A DNA stretch of 64,000 bases from Linanthus parryae (taxonomy: Eukaryota; Streptophyta; Magnoliopsida; Ericales; Polemoniaceae): NCBI GenBank assembly GCA_023055425.1, contig JALGPY010000002.1, positions 121,408,088 through 121,472,087 of the forward strand, written 5' to 3'. Positions 32,363-44,630 of the stretch are shown here, in pieces. The first letter of the stretch is position 1. The number at the start of each line of letters is the position of its first letter. The notes under the pieces are model-generated. The model was not told where the DNA came from. It saw only the letters and a list, made by a program, of their open reading frames with translations, and searched no databases. The position numbers were made by a program, and so were the translations under genes.

Positions 32363-35169
32363 TGAAACACCCTATAATTCCTGAATTATGAAAAGTGCCC
32401 TCCACCCAAGGTGATGAACCTATTAGGGTAACGGAGTAGGACCGCGGTTCTTGGTTATATGCGATCAAACAAAACTCACTGATTACATTACTATTTATAA
32501 TAAAATGTTTGTACATCGTTGTTAACAAGAAACAAAAGTGATACGGCTACCAAATGAAAATAAATTCCATGGAGGCTACGTGATCTATATACTACCGTTG
32601 CCTATATATAGTGGAATGTCCCCATCCCTCGCGAGCTTGAACCTGTGGTGATTTAAAATAAAATAATGGAGCACCACGATTTAAATAAAATCAGTCAAAA
32701 CTGAGTAAATATAAGCTACAACGCGTAAATAGATGGCTAGGAAACACAGTTATAAGTTAAAAAAGAGGTAAGAAGAATTTAAATAATGACAGTAAAAATA
32801 TTTTCAAAAATTAAAACCATTGTTTAATTGTTGTAACAAGTTACTTTAACGTTTTCATTTGGTCGGGGCATATCTAGAGCCACCAACGGGATCAATGTAG
32901 ACGGAGGAATCACAATGAATCGCTAAAGGGTGAATTATAGGGTTTAACAACCCTATTTTTCCCGAGCGTTATGGGAGCCCATACGTCAATCCCCGCTCAC
33001 AAATTCTAGCTAAAAGGCCTTAAGTGTCGACACCCCTATACCGTAGTGACTCGTACAAGTATAAGTAGCGCTCTAGCTCTATAAACCCCGTGGCCGCAAT
33101 GACGTGATACATATAGGCTCATCGGGGGTGGATTGTACACATTTAAGTTTTATCCAATGAGGTGAAGCATTGCTTCCGGCTGTATAGTTGGGGGATCGCT
33201 TGGCGTCACCGACCATAGCCACAATATATTTCCGTACATCGCCCTATATCTATTATGAGTGTATATTGGTTCCCGTTTTCAAACAAATTTTCTTTTCACA
33301 ACTCAAAGTTTTTACCAAGTAATTTTCAAAGAGTACGATATAGATTATTTAAAGTTCTCACATGCTCCAATTTCCATTTTCATAACCAAATTTGCAAGTT
33401 TGAAAATTAACTAAACATCTAAATTTGATTTGTAAAGGTTGCACACATATACTTACCAAAGGATACACAAGCGCGAGGCAAACAAAGAGCAATCCTAGAA
33501 TTCCGAAGGTACAAACTCGTCTCCTACGAACCCGACGTCTACAATCACACATTTACGTACTCATTATCATCAAGTTACACATACATAATCCAAATTTAAC
33601 CTACATGCTAAATAATCACATATGTCACAAATGCACATATAATTATGTTCACTTATTAAAACACATCAAATCCAACACTTAGACATGTGAAAATTCAAGT
33701 TTTTATAAAAATCTGAAACTACAAATCTGGACAGAATTGTAGCTCTGACTTTAGAGCCATATTTATAATACCAAAATACATTTAAAAATTATGAAACTAT
33801 CTCATAAGATAGAAAAATGTGTTTAGTTTCCGAAACATCAAGAATCTTATAAACAACTATTACAGAAATAAAGATAGAAAATAATCAAAGAGTGTTGTGC
33901 AGAGACAAGTCTGAAAGTAAATCTTAACTTTAAAAGGTGATTACTACCTCTTGGATAATATAAATGATGCTCATCTTCTCCATAATTAATATTCTATGTG
34001 TCTAGTTAGAAAAAAAGAAAGATGGGGTTCAAAACGTTTCTGAAAATGGTGTTTTTAGTGAAAATACCAAGACTGGTCGTGAAACAGAGTTCTAGAAAAC
34101 ATGCAAGTTCAAATGACCATTACTCATTATCCAAGAATGCTATGAAGATGATTTTTTTCTCAAAGTGACCCCCTCTGAGTCTAGTTTTATAAAATGTATG
34201 TTTCAAAAATTTTACAGAGACCAAATTATAAGATAGACCACGTTTTTCACACACTACACAGATTGTATCAACATGCATGTTTCCCTAAAACCTCCAAATC
34301 TCTATCAAATCATTTCTATGATACATGCAACTTGAGAAACATGTTCCTATACTCAAACACAGCCATTTAAACATATAAAAATAAATAAAACAAGAAATTT
34401 GAGAAATCAAGTGGAAAATTTGATAAATCACAAGTCCAAAGTCACAATTTCAAGCTCTATGCACACATGCATCATCAAATCAAGAGATTTCATAGAAGAC
34501 ATGCTTCCAACAACTATTTTCAAAAGATATGAATGGGAAGAGAAAGGAAAGAGCACTTACTACCATCCCTTAGAGAGATTTTGGAGTTTTATAGAGTCTT
34601 GGAGTGCTTGATTTCTCCCTATACTTGAAGCCTTTTCAATGGAAGCAAGAGAGAGAGAGATGAGAGAAGTAGGTTTTTGAGGAAGAGGGTGATGTTTATG
34701 ATGCCCTCATTATTTTGGACGAAATTTAGGAGTGAGTGAGAGATATTTGAGGGTGGAAGGAGTGATGAATGATGTGCTAGTGGTAGTGTGTGTGTGGGTT
34801 GCACCTTATATGCATATGTGACTACACATGTGGGTATAGTTCCATAGGAAGAGGTAGGAGTAATTTTTTATTAGTGTTGACTTTGGTAGTGGTGGGGAGG
34901 GATTTGATAGAAATTACAACTCTCCCAACAAATTAGTTTGGGTTAGAAATTGAAGTAGTAAGAAGTTGAGGGTTGGTAGGCAAATACTACAAACTAAGGT
35001 ACTACAAGACTGCAAATGCAAGAGGGGTATTTTTGGAATTCCCACTAAGTAACAAGTTTACTAGTAGTATTTTTTTTGCTAACTTTAGAAACTATGACTT
35101 GAATTACTCAAGAATAGCATAAATTTTTTAAATAACAAAATAGCCCCAAACAAAATACGAGGTACTTCA
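32363..35169 (-). repeat. 3' LTR of element G
   Basis: About 2.8 kb, full length. It aligns with 61,248-63,308, except for roughly 745 bp (about 32,804-33,548) that are missing from the 5' LTR. Small ORFs in it are not conserved between the two copies. Confidence 0.92.
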
Positions 35170-35182
35170 TCATCTCCCCCTT
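35170..35182 (-). other. Polypurine tract of element G
   Basis: The minus strand reads AAGGGGGAGATGA immediately before the 3' LTR, a classic chromovirus purine tract. Confidence 0.88.
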
Positions 35183-35239
35183 AAAACAAAGCTTCGTGCC
35201 CGAAGCCCAAAACTACAACACGCTTCCTGAGTGATGCAA

Positions 35240-35563
35240 CTAATGCATATGAAAAATGTATAAAATTTCAATGAACATGTAACAATTATATTTAAAGAGG
35301 TATGCATGAAAGGTCGAAAGAACTCGTTTTGTCACACCATCACCCCCCCCCCTCAAAGGGAGTGACTTCATCGGCACTCTCGGTAATACCTGATCAAAGA
35401 GGTGCGGGTAACGTTTCTTCATGATCTCCTCTGACTCCCACGTGGCCTCTTCCGTGAGATGGTTCGACCATGGACATTGACCAGCGTGACTGACTTGGTA
35501 CGGGTATCTCGGGTTTTCCTGTATAAGATTTTGATTGGTTGTTCTTCATAGGTTAAGGCTGGA
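35240..35563 (-). pseudogene. Integrase tail and chromodomain remnant (element G)
   Basis: The minus-strand translation shows the linker LTYEEQPIKIL and RKTRDTRTK, then, after a frame break near 35,440, MKKRYPHLFDQ at 35,390-35,422. Together these match the order seen in Del/Tekay chromodomains, which help target integration to heterochromatin. The central part with the chromodomain tryptophans is disrupted by the frame change. Confidence 0.7.
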
Positions 35564-35564
35564 T

Positions 35565-36668
35565 CTAACTCAATTGGCTCGGGATCAAGGACATGAATTT
35601 TATCAGGGATGTATGCTTGAGTTGAGAGACATGGAAGACGTTATAGATTCTACCTAGTTTATTGGGAAGGTTTAGGTGGTAGGCAACCTCGCCGATACGT
35701 TCCAATATTTCATAGGGTCCAATGAACTTGGGGCTCAGCTTTCCTTTCTGGTTGAACCGCATTACCCCCTTAGTTGGTGAAACCTTCAGAAGAACTTTGT
35801 CACCTATATTGAACTCCAAAGGCCTTCTCTTCGAATCTGCATAAGACTTCTGCCGATCCTGGGCTGCCTTCATTCTTTGTGGAATTACTCTTATCTGATT
35901 CATCGAGTCCTCAATCATCTGTGGTCCTAGAATAAGTGTCTCACTGATGTCACTCCAACACAAAGGTGTCCTAAACTTCAGTCCGTAGAGTGCTTCATCC
36001 ATCCATATGCTTGCATGGTAGCTGTTGTTGTAGGAGAATTCTATCATTGGTAACTTAACCACCCATGATCCTCCAAATCCAAAATACAAGCCCTAAACAT
36101 GTCTTCCAGTGTCTGAATTGTCCTTTATGTCTGCCCATCTGTTGCTGGATGAAAAGTTGTGCTGAATTTGAGCTATGTGCCCATAGCCCTCTGTAGTTCC
36201 TTCGAAGTGCGATAAGAAATTGGGATCTCTATCCGAAATGATGGAACTAGGTACTCCATGTAATCTCACTATGTTCTGAATGTATGCACTAGCCCTCTTC
36301 TCTATGTCCCATGTGTTCTTCATGGGAATGAACCTTGCTGTCTTCGTTAGCCGGTCAACCACTACCCAAATCTGGTTCATCCCATTAGTTGATACTGGCA
36401 AGGCCGTCACAAAATCCATTGAGATGGAATCCCATTTCCAAACAGGTACGTCCAATGGCTGCATCATTCCTCCGGGTCTTTTATGTTGGAACTTGACCTT
36501 CTGGCAAGTTAGGCAACGAGCCACGAAATTTTCTACTTCCCTCTTCATGTTCCTCCACCAAAATTTTTTCTGTAAATCCTTGTAGAGTTTGTCTCCTACG
36601 GGATGTACCGAGTACGGAGTGTTGTGAGCTTGCTTCATTATCTTCTCCTTCACTTCTGAATATTTCAT
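35565..36668 (-). pseudogene. pol: Gypsy integrase, broken (element G)
   Basis: A 191-codon frame (36,093-36,668) holds the HHCC zinc finger (HNTPYSVH...CLTC) and the first two catalytic aspartates (SMDFVTALP and IISDRDPNF). The region of the third catalytic residue near 36,130 is frameshifted, and the position of the Glu codon reads TAA in the matching frame (TDGQT-stop-RT). The C-terminal part (35,565-36,089) keeps IGPYEILERIGEVAYHLNLP, the integrase tail with its GPY motif. It is not functional. Confidence 0.88.
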
Positions 36669-36694
36669 TGGTATGCACCACCTTCCCTTGAATC

Positions 36695-38330
36695 TTATGC
36701 ATCCGTCTTCCTGAATCTTGAAATCAGGTGCCTCACCTTTCTCAACCTTCTTTTCACTTGATGTAGGAATTCGTCAGTACACTGACCTTCTCGTATCTCT
36801 GTAATTTTGCAAAACCCAATCTCCAACTTCCGAAATCCCTCATAGAGCTTATCTGGAAAAACCCATAATGAGTTTTTTGAGTGTGCAGTCTTCCTACTTA
36901 GCGCATCTGCTACCACATTCGCTTTTCCTTCATGATACTAGATCTGAAGATCATAATACTTAATCAATTCCAACCACCTTCTCTGTCGCATATTCAGCTC
37001 CTTTTGCGTGAATATGTACTTCAAGGTCTTGTGATCTATAAAGAACTTACATGTCGTCCCATATAAGTAGTGTCTCCAAATCTTCAACGCAAACACCACT
37101 GCTACCAACTCTAAGTCATGTGTTGGGTAGTTTTCTTCATAGGGCTTTAACTGTCTTGAGGCATAAGCTATTACCTTCTTTTTCTTCATTAAAACACACC
37201 CTAGACCATGTTTGGATGAATCGTTGTAGACTTCAAAGCCTTCTCATTCGGCGGGTAATGTCAACACAGGAGCTGTCGTCAATCGGTCCTTTAGTGTCTG
37301 GAATGCCTCCTCACACTTTCTTTCCCAAACGTACTTGGTTGTTTTCCTCGTTAAGGCTGTCAGCGGTCTTGTGATCTTTGAAAAATCCTTCACGAAATTA
37401 CGGTAGTATCCAACTAAGCCCAAAAAAAACTCCTTACTTCTGTCACATTATTAGGTGTCGGCCAACCCTTTACGAACGCCACTTTACCTGGGTCGACCGA
37501 CACACCTTATTTTGAGATGATATGTCCGAGAAAAGGAACTCTATCTAACCAGAACTTGCTCTTTGAAGTTTCCCATACAACTTCTCATGTCGTAGGGTTT
37601 CCAATACTTCCCTCAGATGCTTCTCATGCTCTTCCCTTCCCTTTTAGTAGATCAACATCGTCATCTATAAAAACTACCAAAAACTTATCGAGGTACTTCT
37701 TCAACACGCGGTTCATCAACTCCATAAACACAGATGGGGCTTTCGTTAAACCCAATGGCATAACTGTGAATCCTTAATGTCCATATCGAGTTCGAAACGC
37801 TGTTTTGGGTATATCATGTTCAGCTATCCTCAACTGATGATAACCTGACCTTAAGTCAATCTTCGAGAAGGTATTTGCTCCTTGCAGTTGGTCAAACAAA
37901 TCATCGATCCTAGGGAGTGGGTACTTATTCTTGATGGTTACCCTATTCAGCTCACGAGAATCTATACACAACCTTAGAGCTCTGTCCTTCTTCTTCACGA
38001 AAGAACTGGTGCTCCCCACGGTGAAACACTCGGTCGGATGTAACCCTTATCTAATAAATCCTTGAGTTGCTCCTTCAAATCCTTCAACTCTGCTGGTGCC
38101 ATCCTGTACGGTGCTTTGGCAATCGGTCCAATTCCTGACACTAGGTCTATTGTGAAATCCACTGCTCGCTTGGGTGGCATTCCTGGAAGCTCGTCTGGAA
38201 ATACATCGGGAAACTCGTTCACTACTGGGATATTCTCCAACTTCTCTTCTTCCTTCTCTTGGTCACGAATCGTGTAGAGGTATGCCTTATGCCCTTTCCT
38301 AAGGTCTGAGAGGATGGCTAAGGCTGACAC
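36695..38330 (-). pseudogene. pol: Gypsy RT-RNase H, broken (element G)
   Basis: RT start 38,020-38,330 (EFPDVFPDELPGMPP), continued in another frame at 37,774-38,019 ([36 protein letters not shown]). The YVDD-type box near 37,660 is decayed (FIDDD). RNase H at 36,938-37,189 ([22 protein letters not shown]) and 36,695-36,916 (VADALSRK). Several frameshifts are present. In an active element this enzyme would copy the RNA inside the virus-like particle. Confidence 0.9.
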
Positions 38331-38363
38331 AACTTGAACCCTTGGTCCACTGGTTATACCATT

Positions 38364-38847
38364 TTAAGATAGACGCTCACCATTTGGTCCACGAAACCTG
38401 ACCTTTTGGTGTGCACACTCAATGGTTGCCTGATGTTTAGTAAGCCAATCCATTCCCAGTATCACATCTAGGTTTTCTAGGTCGAACATAATTAAGTCTG
38501 CAAGTATCTCGACGCCTAGGATTTCTAACTTAACCCCTGGGTACATGGTTTTATAGGTGAAAACTTCTCCAGAAGGAGTAGATACTGGAATAGATATGGA
38601 AGTTGGGCTTGGTAATTCTAGATTCTTTGAAAAATAGGATGATATGAAAGAAAACGATGCTCCTGAATCAAATAAGACTAAAGATGGGATTGAGTGGGTA
38701 AGGAATGTACCACTCACCATGTTTTCTTGCTCCGCCTATTTTTTGGTTCATGACATTGATGGTGCATGCTGCTCTTTATCCATGCTGAGCTGGTGCTGCT
38801 GGAGCTCTTGCTGCTGGAGCTGCGACGTTCCCTTGCTGGCGGTTGTT
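38364..38847 (-). pseudogene. Gypsy gag C-terminus and aspartic protease (element G)
   Basis: A 118-codon frame (38,364-38,720) contains LVLFDSGASFSFIS, the retroviral-type aspartic protease active site, followed by VILGMDWL, the typical end of the Gypsy protease. The preceding Ala/Gln-rich sequence (38,721-38,847) is the end of gag, interrupted by element C at 38,853. The other part of gag resumes at 55,489. Confidence 0.87.
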
Positions 38848-39778
38848 GTATCTGTTGGAATTGTGCCCTACAGGCAATCAATTAATTGTGAAATTTATGG
38901 ATTTACGATTCATTATGTTATCGATATGGAGATATGTTAACATGAATGAAGTCCTTAGAATATAAGCGTTATATTCTTAAATATCCCTAGTCGATTATAA
39001 TGATTAATAGGACAATCATCTATAGACTAGTATGGGGTTGGATTGATATGGAGATATCATGATCCAACACATGGGTATGCATTAGGAGTAATGGCATACT
39101 GGATTGACCCATCTCCGAGAAGGCTACATACACGTTATGTTAAGTCACAAGCGCTTCTCGCGGTGCAACGGTATTGTCATCCTTAGACTTGAGGTCACTA
39201 GATATTCTAGTTGTGGATTATTGTGATTTTGGTAGCGTCAAACGCTACACTGTAACGGGGTAGCTATAAAGGCGTGTACTGGATACAATAAGAAGCAAGC
39301 TTAGAAATCGTAGTGTACGTAGATAGAATTTGTCCCTCCCACATAACGGGAGCAAATATCCTAGGCCACTCGAGGGATAGTGCTTATAAAATGTCTGGCC
39401 AGACTCAAATAAATCAATATGGGATATTGATGTTATTTGCACGAATAAGGCTATTCCCAGTATCGAGAAACTATGGATTGGATATACGAGTGTGACTTGT
39501 ATGTCTCGTGTCCAATCCGGATATTGGGACAAAGGGATGAGACAATTACTTGCACAAGGTTTGTCATGATGACTATTCTATTTGTTGGCTAGAATGGATG
39601 TCGTGCTAGAGGCCGCTCCATATTAGTAAATAGTTACTACCAACTAGATAGAACCTATGGGGTCACACGCCATATAGGGGTGAACTAGACATGGGAATTA
39701 ATTAATTAATATGATTAATTAATTAAAAATATCAAATCGCAACAACTTGCTAACTTAGTAGGACTAATATGCAAGTTG

Positions 39779-39908
39779 GACTAATCCGTGTATAGACATG
39801 ATTAGGATTTGCCAATGTGGCCTAATTCATGTAGAGACATGATTACGATTAATTTGAAAATAGAACTAATCCATGTATTGACATGATAAGGACTATTTTG
39901 CAAAAGGG
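39779..39908 (+). repeat. Three-unit U3 tandem repeat (C 5' LTR)
   Basis: Three imperfect units of about 42-46 bp, each beginning like ACTAATCCGTGTATAGACATGATTAGGA. They are present also in the C 3' LTR (about 54,849-54,978), once in A's LTR, and absent in this form from B and D. Confidence 0.7.
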
Positions 39909-39974
39909 ACTAATCCGAACTTGAGTAGGATTATGAGAGGGGTTCTTTATGTAGTAGGACAAGGAGTTGTTGGA

Positions 39975-39984
39975 CCATATAAAG
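39975..39984 (+). promoter_or_regulatory. TATA box of C 5' LTR
   Basis: CCATATAAAG; the partner LTR has CTATATAAAG at 55,053-55,062. Position conserved in the family. Confidence 0.65.
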
Positions 39985-40410
39985 AACACTCCTAGCTTAT
40001 CTTTCCCTCTACACACCACACATATATATGATAGAGTAGGAGAGAATAAAGCAAGGAGAGAAAGCAAGTCCCAAGCAAGGGGCCGAACCCCCTTTGGGCC
40101 GCCGCCCCTACCCGTCGGCCAAAGGGGAGCCGCCCCCACCTTTGGCACTCCATTGTTGGCGATTTCTTCTTCCTCTTCCATTCTTCCTAGCTAGCACAAG
40201 GGAATTGGAGGGTCTAGATCTCACCTCTAGGCGTGGATCAACCGTAGAGACGTGACACAATTCGCGTTTGAAGTCATCAAAGGAGAACCCTAAGGTGTGT
40301 TATTGATTTCTTCCTTTACCATCGTTATGTCTCTTGACTTGTGATCCTTGGAGGGTTTTGCATGGTTAATTATTGTTTCCGTTGCGCATCCATGAATCAA
40401 AACCCTACAG

Positions 40411-40422
40411 TGGTATCAGAGC
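40411..40422 (+). other. Primer-binding site of element C
   Basis: TGGTATCAGAGC two bases after the LTR, intact. Together with the intact LTRs it leaves the element able, in principle, to be copied by enzymes supplied in trans. Confidence 0.92.
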
Positions 40423-41515
40423 CACAGGTCGTAGAGCATGAACGTAGTTTATGTGTTACGTTTTAGTTGTTTTACACCTTAAATTGTTTGTTTATCGCGT
40501 AAAACAAGACAAATCAAGCATGGGATGCAATTTGTCAATAATTTATCATAACAAGATCTAATTTTTGCATTGGATGCGTGAATTGGTGAGTTTGATAAAT
40601 TTTATGATCTTAGATCTAGGGTTTGGGCATCCTTGGGGAAGAAGGAGTTCTTCCAAAACAAGGAAACAACCAAACATGGCACCAAGCAAGGGAGTTGTTT
40701 TTGGAAACAACTCCCTCAAGGAGGTTCGGCCCCCTAGGGGACCGCCCCTCTTGCTTGCCGGCCTAGCCGCGTGGGTTATGGGCCGGGCCGGCCCTAGGGC
40801 CTTAAGGTTCACCTTTTTGGGCCCGAGCAATTTGATTGTTGGGCCCATGGACCGTTTTAACCCTAGAAATCCTAAAATCAATTAAAATGACCAAGCGCGT
40901 TAAAATTGGATTTTAACTGTTTATGTGCGAATCGCATGGTTATTGGATATGGCCTTAGGATGTGGTTTGATGTGGATGTTTAATTTTTGTGGTTTGGTTT
41001 ACGGCCTGCGAGCTGATCAATTAATTGTAATAATTAATTAGGGTTTTATGGCCTGCGAGCCATTTTTTTTCTCAACTTGTGAGATTTATTTTATTTAGTA
41101 TAGTTGTTAGCTAGTGCTAGATAAAGTAGATTGTTAGCCAAGATTGAAGAAAAGAAGCCCAAAGCCAAAAAGGAGCCACAAAGAATGGAGCATGGAGCAT
41201 TCCACGTGACTATGAATGATGGACCAAAAGATCGAGACGCATGGAGATGTGTTTGCTTTTAGGGTTCATAGATAATTCCATTGGCTTGGAATTATCTTAG
41301 TCTAGAAAAGGCCATATCCACATCACGTTTTATTTTTGTTGTGGTTGTTTATTTTATTGTCTTATTATTGTGTGGTTGGTGTATGGATGATGCATGCAGT
41401 TAGGATAATAAGATAATTAGACAACCCGGATCTATTATTTGGAGTTTTGCCCAAACTCAAATAGATAGATTAGGTGATTTTGATCAACAAAACAATTAAA
41501 ATTGAATTTAAAAAT
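40423..41515 (+). other. Leader of element C, first part
   Basis: Collinear with B's leader, including the hairpin at 40,899-40,917 and the paired GGCCTGCGAG repeats at 41,003 and 41,050. Interrupted by D; the leader continues at 50,031-50,548. Confidence 0.8.
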
Positions 41516-42943
41516 TGTTGGAATAGATGCCCTAGAGGCAATCTAGTTTAGTATGAATTATTTGTGGCTAGAAATTCATTTATTATTTATTAGATATTTA
41601 ATATAATGAAGTCCTTTGATTTACAATTGTGTTGTTTATCTTAAATATCCCTAGTCAAGTATAATGATTAAATGGGACAATCATCTATAGACTAGTATGG
41701 GGTTGGATTGATATGGAGATATCACGATCCAACACATAGGTGTGCATTAGGGAATGTTGCACTGGATTGACCCATCTCCGAAAGGCTACATACACGTTAT
41801 GTTGAGTCACAAGCGCTTCTCGCGGTGCAATGGTATTGTCATCCTTAGACTTGAAGTCACTAGATATTCTAGTTGTGGATTATTGTGATCTTGGTAGCGT
41901 TAAACGCTACACCGTAACTGGGTAGTTATAAAGGCGTGTACTGGATACAATAAGAAGCAAGCTTAGAGATCGTAGTGAACGTAGATAGGATTTGTCCCTC
42001 CCACATAACGGGAGCAAATATCCTAGGCCACTCGAGGGATAGTGCTTATCGAACGTCTGGCCAGACTCAAAAAAATCAATATGGGATATTGAGTTTATTT
42101 TCACGAATAAGGCTATTCCCATGGATCGAGAAACTATGGATTGGATAACGAGTGTGACTTGTATGTCTCCTGTCCAATCCGGATATAGAGACAAAGGAAT
42201 GAGACAATTACTTGTACAAAGGTTGTCAAGATGACTATTCTATTAGTTGGCTAGAATGGATGTTTTGCTAGAGACCGCTCCATATTAGCAAATAGTTGCT
42301 ACCAACTAGATAGAACCTATGGGGTCACACGCTATATAGAGGTGAACTAGATTTGGGAATTAATTAATTGGATTAATTAATTAGAAGGATCACTTTGCAA
42401 ACCCTTGCAAACTTAGTAGGGACTAATTTGCAAGGAAGGGACTAAATTGAATTCTAGTAGGACTAGAATAAGTCATTTAGGTAGTTAACAAGGAGTTGTT
42501 GGACTATATAAAGGACCCTCCTTCCTTCCTTCCCACATAACTTATGCTCATTAGTGAACATAACAAGAGTGGGAGAGAACAAAAGGAGAGAGAGCAAGCA
42601 ACAAGGAGGCCCGACCGCCCCCTTGCCGCCGCCCCGTCCCCGTCGGCCAAAGGAGGCCGAGACCCTCCTTTTGGGTCTCGTTTTGCGTGATTCTTCTTCC
42701 TCTTCCTCTTCCGGGCTAGCACCAAGGACTTGGGAGATTCTAGGATCAACTCTAGGAGTGGATCAACTATAGAGAACGTGACACAATTCGCGTTTGAAGT
42801 CATCAAGGAGAACCCAAAGGTGTGTTTATGACTTCTAACCCTTACCATCGTTATGTCTCTTGACTTGTGATCCTTGGAGGGTTTTGCATGGTTTTATGTT
42901 TGTTTATGCTTCCGTTGTGCAATCCATGAATCAAAACCCTACA
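41516..42943 (+). repeat. 5' LTR of element D
   Basis: 1,428 bp with palindrome at 41,894-41,910 and TATA box at 42,504. Confidence 0.95.
42504..42513 (+). promoter_or_regulatory. TATA box of D 5' LTR
   Basis: CTATATAAAG in the same context as in B. Confidence 0.75.
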
Positions 42944-42944
42944 G

Positions 42945-42956
42945 TGGTATCAGAGC
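42945..42956 (+). other. Primer-binding site of element D
   Basis: TGGTATCAGAGC two bases after the 5' LTR. Confidence 0.92.
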
Positions 42957-44630
42957 CATAGGTCGTAGAGCATAAACGTGGTTTATGTGTTACGTTTTAG
43001 TTGTTTTACACCTTAATTTGATTGTTTATCGCGTAAAACAAGACAAATCAAGAATGGGATGCAATTTGTCAATAATTAATCATAACAAGATCCAATTTTT
43101 GCATTGGATGCATGAATTGGTGAGTTTGAGAAATTTTAGGATCTTAGATCTAGGGTTTGGGCATCCTTGGGGAAGAAGGAGTTCTCCCAAAACAAGGAAA
43201 CAACCAAACTTGGGCACCAAGCAAGGGAGTTGTTTTGGAAACAACTCCCACAGGGAGGTTCGGCCCCCTAGGGACCTCCCCCCCCTTGCTTGCCGCCCAA
43301 GCTTGGCCGCCCTAGAGGCCGGGCGGCCCTAACCCGCGGGCCTAGGCTTGTGGGTTTTGGGTCGGGCCGGCCCTAGGGCCTTGTGGTTCACTTTGTTGGG
43401 CCCGGGCAATTTGATTGTTGGGCCCATGGACCGTTTTAACCCTAGAAATCCTAAAATAAATTAAAATTGACCAAGCGCGTTAAAATTGGATTTTAACTGT
43501 TTATGTGCAAATCGCATGGTGATTGGATATGGCCTTAGGATGTGGTTTGATGTGGATGTTTAATTTTGTGTTTTGGTTTTACGGCCTGCGAGCTGATCAA
43601 TTAATTGTAATAATTAATTAGGGTTTTATGGCCTGCGTGCCATTTTTTTTTCTCAACTTGTGAGATTTATTTTATTTAGTATAGAAGTAAGCTAGTGCTA
43701 GATAAAGTAGATTGTTAGCCAAGATTGGAGAAAAGAAGCCCAAAACCAAAGAAGCCACAAAAGATAGGGCATGGAGCATGGAGCATTCCACAAGACTATG
43801 AAGGATGGACCAAAAGATCAAGACGCATGGAGATGTGTTTGCTTTAGGGTTCATAGATAATTCCATTGGCTTGGAATTATCTTAGTCTAGAAAAAGGCCA
43901 TATCCACATCACGTTTAATTTCTGTTTTGTGGTTGTTTATTTTATTGTCTTATTATTGTGTGGTTGGTGTATGGATGATGCATGCAATTAGGATAATAAG
44001 ATAATTAGACAACCCGGATCTATTATTTGGAGTTGTGCCCAAACTCAAATAGATAGATTAGTTGATATTGATCAACAAAACAATTAAAAATTGAATTTAA
44101 AAATCCCTCAAAATTCAAATATTGTGTTCTTGCCTTCTCGTTATTTATACACTCATTATCATCATTATTTACCAAGTTCGTGCGTGCCAAAGCATGGCGA
44201 CTTGGTTCATCATGATGGAATGCGATGGCACGTAACAATGTGCAATTGTTTAGATAAGAGGTTGAACACAACTAGGCTATTAATTTGATTAAGAAACCTA
44301 GAGGCAATCAATTGGGATTATCCATATGGATGGATAAATAAGGAGTTATTTGCCCAATTGAACCAAGAGTTGCATATGGATGCAACTGGAATTGTTCCTA
44401 CCTAAAGTAGTCAAATTATGGGTGACTTGCCAAAGCAAGCTCATAAGGAGATGAAAGATGGATCTTGGCCCACTAGAAAATATATGGATATTTTCCGCAT
44501 TAATATCTTGAGGGTTATTAATCCGTAGAAAAATAGTGGGAGCTATATTTGATAAACTAGCCATTATTGAATATAGTCAAAAATTCACAAATACTAAAAC
44601 TTTCGTATTTTCCTTTTTGTAGAATTCCAA
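42957..44630 (+). other. Leader of element D
   Basis: About 1.67 kb, closely similar to B's leader; hairpin at 43,479-43,497 and repeats at 43,583 and 43,630. No conserved ORF is seen. Confidence 0.8.

Larger units (their letters stand above)
38853..40409 (+). repeat. 5' LTR of element C
   Basis: 1,557 bp, starting TGTTGGAATTGTGCCC, a different subfamily from B and D. It carries the palindrome GTAGCGT-CAA-ACGCTAC (near 39,233-39,249) and a three-unit tandem repeat in front of the TATA box (39,779-39,908). Confidence 0.93.

Noticed and set aside
32389..32400. First choice of the G 3' LTR boundary at TGAAAAGTGC (32,389), with the other copy at 61,268
   Set aside because: The flanks did not give a target duplication. 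Moving to TGAAACACCC (32,363) and TGAAAAACC (61,248) gives the perfect CAAGG duplication and matches the solo LTR end.
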